In this document: piece after piece, positions 1 through 5,236 of the stretch
How positions within the stretch are numbered: position 1 is the first letter of the stretch
How the letters are laid out: the number at the start of each line of letters is the position of its first letter
NCBI GenBank assembly: GCA_964571805.1
Contig: CAZNDI010000052.1
Span: 1-8,262, forward strand
Direction of reading: 5' to 3'
Origin: JAUHWS01 sp964571805
Lineage (GTDB): Bacteria; Patescibacteriota; Gracilibacteria; UM-FILTER-43-11
Length of the DNA: 8,262 nucleotides
Notes under the pieces: model-generated
The model's database searches: none
Told to the model about the DNA's origin: nothing
What the model saw: only the letters and a program-made list of their open reading frames with translations
Position numbers and translations under genes: made by a program

Positions 1-2
1 TT

Positions 3-491
3 GTGGCCAATCACTACCCCATTGACCTCATTTTGGTGAATGGAAAAAACTTGGGTTTGGAACAATTTGTGACGGACGAATTTACGGAAAAAATTGCGGG
101 CCACATCCCCATGAAGCCAAAGGGACGAATTATTTTTACTGACCCTCTTAGTGATCAGGAATTAGCAGCTCTCTATAAAAAAGCCACTGCCCTGGTCCAT
201 GCCTCGAGCTATGAAGGATTCAACTTGCCCCTGGTGGAGGCCATGAATTATAGCCTCCCCTTGGTCGTTTCGGACATTCCCGTGAACCATGAAGTGGCGG
301 GGGAAGCCGCGTTTTATGTGGATGCAACCGACGAAGATACCTTTGGTTTGGGCTTGCATGAATTCTTAAATATGCCGGGTCTTCAGAAAAAACTGGTGGA
401 GAATGGCCTAAAACGGAAGGATGATTTTAGTTGGGAAAAAACAGCTAAAGAAACGTTGGAAATCTATGAACATTTTAATAAAAAGGGTTAA
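3..491 (+). CDS. Glycosyltransferase, GT4-like, C-terminal part (5' end outside window)
   Basis: This is the C-terminal, nucleotide-sugar-binding half of a GT-B glycosyltransferase, which would transfer a sugar from an activated donor to a glycan or lipid acceptor on the cytoplasmic side of the membrane. The visible 162 residues contain the GT4 EX7E signature: Glu71 and Glu79 in YEGFNLPLVEAM, preceded by the usual HASS stretch and followed by PLVVSDIPVNHEVAGEAAFYVD. The DPLSDQELAALYKKA segment before it is typical of GT4 proteins, where it leads into the donor site. The frame is open to the left edge, and the GTG at position 3 is probably just an internal valine, since a full enzyme has about 350-400 residues and the N-terminal acceptor domain is missing. 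The HEV-GEAAFYVD pattern resembles mannosyltransferases, but donor and acceptor cannot be read from the sequence. The gene ends with TAA, 48 bp before guaA. Confidence 0.85.
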   Translation: MANHYPIDLILVNGKNLGLEQFVTDEFTEKIAGHIPMKPKGRIIFTDPLSDQELAALYKKATALVHASSYEGFNLPLVEAMNYSLPLVVSDIPVNHEVAGEAAFYVDATDEDTFGLGLHEFLNMPGLQKKLVENGLKRKDDFSWEKTAKETLEIYEHFNKKG

Positions 492-539
492 ATGCTAAAC
501 TAAAATTGATTTCAACCTTTAAAATGCAAATTTTTACAA

Positions 540-2354
540 ATGAATACCATTGCTGTCTTAGACTTTGGAGGCCAATATGCTCATCTGATTGCGAACCGGA
601 TCAGACGTTTGGGTGTGCACAGTGTGATTTTAGACAATGAAACCCCCGCCTCTAAGCTCGTAGACTACAAAGGCATCATCCTTTCGGGAGGGCCTGATTC
701 CGTGAATGACCCAAAGGCTCCTCAATGTGACCGTGGGATTTTTGACCTCAAACTGCCTATTTTGGCCGTTTGCTATGGACATCAATTGATGCAACATGTG
801 TTGGGGGGAACGGTGAGCAAGGGGCAAACTCGGGAATATGGCTTGGCTCAATTGGAAGTCAAAAACCCGATTGGGATTTTGGAAGGCCTCTCTCCTTCTT
901 CTCGTATTTGGATGTCCCATTTTGACACCGTTCAAACGTTGGCAGAAGGATTTGAAATTCTGGCTTCGACAGAAGATTGCCCCACAGCTGTGGTCGGCAA
1001 TGTTGAGAAGAATCATTATGGCATTCAGTTTCACGCCGAAGTGACCCACAGCCAAGAAGGGATGAAATTGTTGGACAACTTTTTAAAACTCTGCAAAGCA
1101 GAGCGGGATTGGAATATGAAACAGTTCATTCAGGATGAAATGGAGAAAATCAAAGAGAAAGTGGGAGATAAAAAAGTATTTCTGCTGGTTTCGGGAGGCG
1201 TTGATTCTACCGTTTGTTTCGCTTTGCTAGAAAAAGCTTTGGGACCAGAAAGGGTTTATGGCATGCTCGTGGACACCGGCCTCATGCGTTATCAAGAAGC
1301 AGAAAAAGTTAAAAAAGCTTTGAATGCAGCGGGCTTCAATAATCTTCATGTGGCCGATAAAAAAGACCTGTTTTTAGAGCGATTGAAAGGAGTGTCTGAG
1401 CCCGAAGCCAAACGAAAGATCATTGGAGAGCTCTTTTGGGAAGTGAAAGAGTCCGTGGCCGAAGAATTGGGCCTCAACGCCGAGGAGTGGATCATGGGTC
1501 AGGGTACCATTTATCCGGATACCATTGAAAGCGGCGGAACAAAAAATGCGGACAAAATCAAAACCCATCATAATCGAGTGGATCTGGTTCAAGAAATGAT
1601 TGCCGCAGGGAGAGTGATTGAACCCATTGCGGAACTTTATAAAGATGAAGTGCGAGAATTGGGTGAAGAATTGGGCCTTCCTCACGCTTTAGTGTGGCGT
1701 CATCCTTTTCCTGGACCCGGCTTGGGAGTAAGACTCCTTTGTACGGATCATGCGGAAGTGGAAAGGCATGAAGATTTTGAACCTTTGAGTGACGCCATAA
1801 CCGATTTTATTCGAAGCCGCTTTGCTGGACTAGAAATAGTGGCCAAAGTCCTCCCTTGCAAGTCAGTGGGGGTGCAAGGCGATGAGCGTACTTATGCTCA
1901 TCCCGTCGCCCTATTCACGACTCTAAGAGAGTGGGATACGTTGGAACAAATTTCTACCGCCCTGACCAATAACTTTCCGCAGATCAACCGGGTCATGCTA
2001 GTGTTGAAGGGAGAAATGGGTCACTTTAACCTTAAATTAGCCGACACGAGCGCCGAGCGCGTGGAACTCCTACAAAGGGTAGATCATGCTGTGACTGGTG
2101 TGATGGCCGAGGCCCCTTACACCTATGACATTTGGCAATTCCCAGTCGTATTGGTGCCAGTGAGCACGATGGAAGCTCAGGAATCGATTGTGCTTCGTCC
2201 GATAGTTTCAACAGAAGCCATGACAGCCAGTTTTGCTAAAATTGATGCTGTCACCCTTGAAAAGCTCACAGAAAAAATTGTCGCCCACCCCGGCCTCACC
2301 CATATTTTTTATGACCTCACCCATAAACCTCCAGGAACAATTGAGTGGGAATGA
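540..2354 (+). CDS. guaA: GMP synthase (glutamine-hydrolysing), long form
   Basis: It converts XMP to GMP using ATP and glutamine, the last step of guanine nucleotide synthesis, in the cytosol. Residues 1-190 are a class I glutamine amidotransferase: nucleophile Cys78 in AVCYGHQ, His165 and Glu167 in GIQFHAEVTH. Residues about 195-395 are the ATP pyrophosphatase: P-loop SGGVDS (218-223), MGQGTIYPDTIESGG (319-333), WRHPFPGPGLGVR (386-398). The C-terminal dimerisation domain runs from about 397 to the family-typical end KPPGTIEWE. At 604 residues it is longer than the common bacterial enzyme (about 525). The extra length lies in the dimerisation domain, as in the eukaryotic long form, and VGVQGDERTYAHPVALFT is still recognisable. 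The ATG at 540 places LDFGGQY correctly. No Shine-Dalgarno site precedes it; a TAAAAT at 520-525 could be a -10 box giving a very short leader. TGA stop. No clear terminator follows. Confidence 0.97.
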   Translation: MNTIAVLDFGGQYAHLIANRIRRLGVHSVILDNETPASKLVDYKGIILSGGPDSVNDPKAPQCDRGIFDLKLPILAVCYGHQLMQHVLGGTVSKGQTREYGLAQLEVKNPIGILEGLSPSSRIWMSHFDTVQTLAEGFEILASTEDCPTAVVGNVEKNHYGIQFHAEVTHSQEGMKLLDNFLKLCKAERDWNMKQFIQDEMEKIKEKVGDKKVFLLVSGGVDSTVCFALLEKALGPERVYGMLVDTGLMRYQEAEKVKKALNAAGFNNLHVADKKDLFLERLKGVSEPEAKRKIIGELFWEVKESVAEELGLNAEEWIMGQGTIYPDTIESGGTKNADKIKTHHNRVDLVQEMIAAGRVIEPIAELYKDEVRELGEELGLPHALVWRHPFPGPGLGVRLLCTDHAEVERHEDFEPLSDAITDFIRSRFAGLEIVAKVLPCKSVGVQGDERTYAHPVALFTTLREWDTLEQISTALTNNFPQINRVMLVLKGEMGHFNLKLADTSAERVELLQRVDHAVTGVMAEAPYTYDIWQFPVVLVPVSTMEAQESIVLRPIVSTEAMTASFAKIDAVTLEKLTEKIVAHPGLTHIFYDLTHKPPGTIEWE

Positions 2355-2377
2355 GGACGGCCGGAGAGATCAAGGAC

Positions 2378-2406
2378 TTGCGAATAAATAAAAAAGGTGT
2401 TATAAA
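2378..2406 (+). promoter_or_regulatory. Sigma70-type promoter upstream of the ECF sigma gene
   Basis: TTGCGA (2378-2383) and TATAAA (2401-2406) are separated by exactly 17 bp. The TG at 2398-2399 also gives an extended -10 (TGT-TATAAA). Transcription would start near 2413, leaving a leader of about 15 nt before the GTG at 2428. The match is 4/6 at -35 and 5/6 at -10, so this is most likely a housekeeping promoter. It lies in the 73-bp gap after guaA. It rests on sequence match only. Confidence 0.55.
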
Positions 2407-2419
2407 CAATATCTATAAC
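2399..2419. promoter_or_regulatory. Inverted repeat over the sigma-gene -10/start region (possible operator)
   Basis: GTTATA (2399-2404) and TATAAC (2414-2419) are exact reverse complements separated by 9 bp. The repeat covers the -10 box and the expected transcription start, where a bound repressor would block initiation. The arms are AT-rich and only 6 bp long, so chance is a real alternative. The right arm could instead be a second -10-like box that would make the transcript nearly leaderless. Confidence 0.25.
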
Positions 2420-2427
2420 TTCAATTT

Positions 2428-2988
2428 GTGGCAAAAAATAGTTCGACAAAAGACTTAGGGCCCTTAGTGGATTTGGCTAAAAATGGAGACGCCGATGCCT
2501 TCGGTCAGATTTACGATGCCTTGGTAAAACCTATTTATCGCTACATCTATTGCCGTGTCGAACAGCAGATTGCGGAGGATTTGACGGAAGAGACCTTCTT
2601 GAAAGCCTGGCAAAATTTGTCCAAATATAAGCAAGGTGCCTACCCTTTTTCAGCTTGGGTTTTTAAAATTGCCCATAATTTAATCTGTGACTACTACCGT
2701 AAACATGAGGTGAGTTCCGAAATCGATGAAAATGTTGCCGACACCAAAAGCGATGCCAGCCCGTCTTACCAGCTCAACGTTAAATTGAATCAACTGAAAC
2801 TTCGAAAAGCCATCCACAAATTGCCGGAAAATTATCAACAAGTGATTGTTTTAAAATATATCAATGAAGAAGAAAATTCAGTCATCGCAAAGGTAATTGG
2901 GAAAACGGAAGGAGCCGTCAGAACGCTTCAGTTTAGAGCCTTGGAAAAACTGCGCAGCCTACTCGGTGAAAAAAAGGAAGATTTTTGA
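2428..2988 (+). CDS. ECF-type RNA polymerase sigma factor
   Basis: A 186-residue sigma70-family protein of the extracytoplasmic function class, which directs RNA polymerase to a small regulon. Region 2 covers about residues 20-95: IAEDLTEETFLKAWQNL is the core-binding 2.2 segment, and FSAWVFKIAHNLICDYYRK is the 2.3/2.4 segment that melts and reads the -10. A polar linker (about 96-120) follows, with no region 3. Region 4 is about 124-178: LPENYQQVIVLKYINEEEN, then the helix-turn-helix VIAKVIGKTEGAVRTLQFRALEKLR. Length and order are normal for the class. The start is GTG at 2428, with MAKNSS before the domain, and there is no Shine-Dalgarno site within the expected distance. The stop is TGA, 49 bp before a FecR/DUF5667-type membrane protein that is its probable anti-sigma partner. 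The exact ECF group and target promoters cannot be told from this window. Confidence 0.93.
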   Translation: MAKNSSTKDLGPLVDLAKNGDADAFGQIYDALVKPIYRYIYCRVEQQIAEDLTEETFLKAWQNLSKYKQGAYPFSAWVFKIAHNLICDYYRKHEVSSEIDENVADTKSDASPSYQLNVKLNQLKLRKAIHKLPENYQQVIVLKYINEEENSVIAKVIGKTEGAVRTLQFRALEKLRSLLGEKKEDF

Positions 2989-3008
2989 AACAAAATGGCC
3001 ATTCTTAC

Positions 3009-3016
3009 GTTATAAA
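3009..3016 (+). promoter_or_regulatory. -10-like GTTATAAA between sigma and anti-sigma genes
   Basis: GTTATAAA matches the -10 region of the upstream sigma promoter, and its TATAAA lies the same distance (22 nt from its last base to the first base of the start codon) ahead of ATG 3038. There is no good -35: TTGAAA at 2985-2990 is 20 bp away, which is too far. It could be a weak internal promoter that separates anti-sigma from sigma expression, or chance in an AT-rich gap. Confidence 0.25.
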
Positions 3017-3037
3017 TAGTGAAACCCTAACTCGATC

Positions 3038-5203
3038 ATGGACAACGTGGACAAGGAACTACATCGGCTGTCTAAAATCAACCCCAATGAGGGCTTTATC
3101 AAGGCCTCTAAAGCGCGTTTACTGCATCAAATTCAAATGGATCAAAAGGAAGGTTGGTTCCGAACTTTAGTCAAAAAAGCGGGCCTCTTTGGCCCTTCAG
3201 CTTCTTTTTTGACTCAGGCTCGCACCCGTTTAATGACTCAAATCAGAGAACTTCCTCAGCCCTTCAAAATTCCTTTGCGCGGCTTCGCCTATTTTTTGAA
3301 TGCCTTAAAAAAAGCCGTCGCTTCTACTTTAGTGATGCTGATTGCAGTGACCGCCGTTCTTTTTCAGGTGGAGGGGGGGACCGTAGTGGAGGCTTCTAAT
3401 GACTCTTATCTTGAGACGCTTTCTGGCTCGGTTTCGATTAGCCATGCAGGAACCCTTACAAAGGAGAAAGTCACTAGCCAAGTTCAGCTTCGAGTTGGAG
3501 ATCGGATTCACGTTGAAGCAGGCGGCCAGGCTGTGATTCATTTTTTTGATGATACACAGGTTCGTTTGGAGGAAGATACAACTCTATTGATCAGCCATTT
3601 GGATTTTAGCCCTGCTTTTTCAGATCAAGGCATCATTGAAACTTCATTGGAACAAGGGAAGGCATGGGTACAAACCTTGAATGTGGAAGATGGTTATGCA
3701 GCCTTCACTCTACAAACCCAAGAAGCGGTTTTGAACACTTTCAATTCATCGTTTGCGGTCGAATCAAGATTAAATGAACCTGCTGAAATGACCGTATTCA
3801 ATGGCACTTTGAATGTTTCAGCTTTTGCTCCTGCCTCTGGCCAATTGATTCAAAAGACCTTACTGACGCCTTATAAAACTCTGGAGCTTAGCTTTGATGC
3901 GAGTCAAACACCTATACTCACTGCTTCTGAAACCAGCTCCGAACTTAAACAAAGCGAATGGGTTCAAAGCAATCTCAAAAAAGACGAATTGCATCTGACT
4001 GAGGTGCGGGAGATGGATTCGACTCGACTGACTGGAATGGCGGGGACATTACCAGGCGATCTGCTCTACCCGATTAAGCAAGTGAAAGAGTTAATTAAAC
4101 TGGAATGGGGGGACAATAGTGATGCTTCTGTCAAAATTGAAATCGCAAACAATCGACTCAATGAGGCTATGGTTCTACTGAAGCATGGGGAGCTTGAAAA
4201 AGGCCAAGAAGCCCTTAGTGCTTACCAAAGTTTGACCCATGAAATTTTAACTGAAAAATCTTCTGAAAATCAGCCTGGAAATTCAGAAACCTTAATCACA
4301 CAATTGGTCGTCCCTCATCAGAAAATATTAGCGTCTCAGCCCACCGATAAAAATTCAATTCAAATTAAAGAAACCCTTCAAAAAACTGCTGAAACTTTGG
4401 CCCAAAACCCTTTAGAGTTAGAAACCATCCGCTTGAAAAATGCCGTGTCCAATCTTCAGGACATTCGGACCTTGGTAGAAAAGGGTGAAGTAGAATTAGC
4501 CAAGGAAAATTTAGCTAAATATAAAACTTCCAACGTCCAGGTCGCTATTTTGGACCAAGTTAAGGATGAAGTTACCAAGCGCGAGTCATATCAGGAAGTG
4601 CTTGATTTGAGACAAGAAGAAAATGATCTTTTGGCTTTGGTTTCAGAAAAAACCAGCTCCCTTAAAAACGCTGACAAAGAACTGATGGCGATGGTTGTTT
4701 CCACTTCAAAAGAGGTTGCCACCGAAACCGATGAAGTTCGGGCTGCTGCCTTGCCGCTGATACCTGAGTTAGCCGAAGTGATTGCGGCTGATCAAGTAAA
4801 ATCAGATGAAACCGATAAAAAGGAAGCTGAAAAGAGACAAGAAGAAGTGGATGCTGAAACCCTAAAAGCCATTGGTATAGCGGATAAAATTAATATTTAT
4901 GCGGCTTGGAACGGGCAATTCAATCAAATTTTACTTTTATTGGGAGATGATTTGGAAGACCCTAGTAAAATTGACTTCTTAACTCTAGTTCAAACTTATT
5001 TGACGGGTCGAGCTCAAAGCTATTTGGGAATTCGTATCCTTCAACTCCAAAATGAACTTCTTCTCGAAAAAGAACCTGTCAAAGAGGAGCCCGTTATCGC
5101 TCCAACTCCAGAAGAAGGCAGCCTTGTCACCCCCGTCCCCGAACCCCCTGTTCGTTCTGATGCTGAAAAAACCGAGCTTAATACAGCCATTATAGGAAAT
5201 TAG
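3038..5203 (+). CDS. Membrane-anchored FecR/DUF5667-type protein, probable anti-sigma factor
   Basis: A 721-residue protein with one membrane helix at about residues 93-111 (VASTLVMLIAVTAVLFQV), so about 92 residues face the cytoplasm and about 610 lie outside. The cytoplasmic part carries two similar short segments, FIKASKARLLHQIQ (20-33) and FLTQARTRLMTQIR (57-70), which may contact the sigma factor. Residues about 124-260 look like a FecR domain (LSGSVSI, then LRVGDRIHVEAGGQAVIHFFDD and a T-V-LEEDT stretch). Around 327-400 is a DUF5667-like segment (LTGMAGTLPGDLLYPIKQVKE followed by a helix). Residues about 400-690 are mostly charged helix, and the tail has proline-rich spacers (KEEPVIAPTPEEG, PVPEPPV). 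It has no cysteine, so it is not a zinc-binding anti-sigma. The start is fixed by an in-frame TGA at 3020. There is no Shine-Dalgarno site. Its position directly after the sigma gene supports the role; binding itself is inference. Confidence 0.82.
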   Translation: MDNVDKELHRLSKINPNEGFIKASKARLLHQIQMDQKEGWFRTLVKKAGLFGPSASFLTQARTRLMTQIRELPQPFKIPLRGFAYFLNALKKAVASTLVMLIAVTAVLFQVEGGTVVEASNDSYLETLSGSVSISHAGTLTKEKVTSQVQLRVGDRIHVEAGGQAVIHFFDDTQVRLEEDTTLLISHLDFSPAFSDQGIIETSLEQGKAWVQTLNVEDGYAAFTLQTQEAVLNTFNSSFAVESRLNEPAEMTVFNGTLNVSAFAPASGQLIQKTLLTPYKTLELSFDASQTPILTASETSSELKQSEWVQSNLKKDELHLTEVREMDSTRLTGMAGTLPGDLLYPIKQVKELIKLEWGDNSDASVKIEIANNRLNEAMVLLKHGELEKGQEALSAYQSLTHEILTEKSSENQPGNSETLITQLVVPHQKILASQPTDKNSIQIKETLQKTAETLAQNPLELETIRLKNAVSNLQDIRTLVEKGEVELAKENLAKYKTSNVQVAILDQVKDEVTKRESYQEVLDLRQEENDLLALVSEKTSSLKNADKELMAMVVSTSKEVATETDEVRAAALPLIPELAEVIAADQVKSDETDKKEAEKRQEEVDAETLKAIGIADKINIYAAWNGQFNQILLLLGDDLEDPSKIDFLTLVQTYLTGRAQSYLGIRILQLQNELLLEKEPVKEEPVIAPTPEEGSLVTPVPEPPVRSDAEKTELNTAIIGN

Positions 5204-5213
5204 GAGGCCTCCT
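5202..5213. repeat. 12-bp perfect palindrome filling a convergent gene junction
   Basis: AGGAGGCCTCCT is a perfect palindrome. It overlaps the TAG stop of the plus-strand gene (5201-5203) and reaches the TAA stop of the minus-strand gene (5215-5213), so it occupies the whole 9-bp gap. Its core GGAGGCCTCC recurs exactly at 8227-8236, and GAGGCCTCC recurs at 8110-8118 and 8141-8149 in the right-hand repeat. As RNA it would form only a short stem with a GGCC loop. Confidence 0.7.
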
Positions 5214-5236
5214 TAACCCACAGGGTTCTCAGGAGG
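5208..5236. terminator. Hairpin at the convergent junction, possible two-way terminator
   Basis: CCTCCT (5208-5213) pairs with AGGAGG (5231-5236). Inside it, AACCC (5215-5219) pairs with GGGTT (5223-5227) around an ACA loop, with a T/CTC bulge between the two stems. This gives 11 base pairs at the point where two transcripts meet. Neither strand has a T-run afterwards, so it is not a canonical intrinsic terminator. It lies partly within the last codons of the minus-strand gene. Confidence 0.3.

Noticed and set aside
630..1055. 141-codon minus-strand frame opposite guaA
   Set aside because: It is antisense to a highly conserved enzyme in the amidotransferase region, with no recognisable domain or start signals.
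2334..2339. GGAACA as an ECF-type -35 for autoregulation of the sigma gene
   Set aside because: It lies in codons for the invariant PPGTIEWE end of guaA, so the sequence is set by coding, and no matching ECF -10 follows at the right distance.
2355..2400. Intrinsic terminator after guaA
   Set aside because: Only a short CGGCCG palindrome is present, with no stable hairpin followed by a T-run.
2985..3170. 61-codon frame from TTG overlapping the sigma stop and the start of the membrane protein
   Set aside because: It overlaps the well-supported gene from 3038 in another frame, and its sequence shows no domain.
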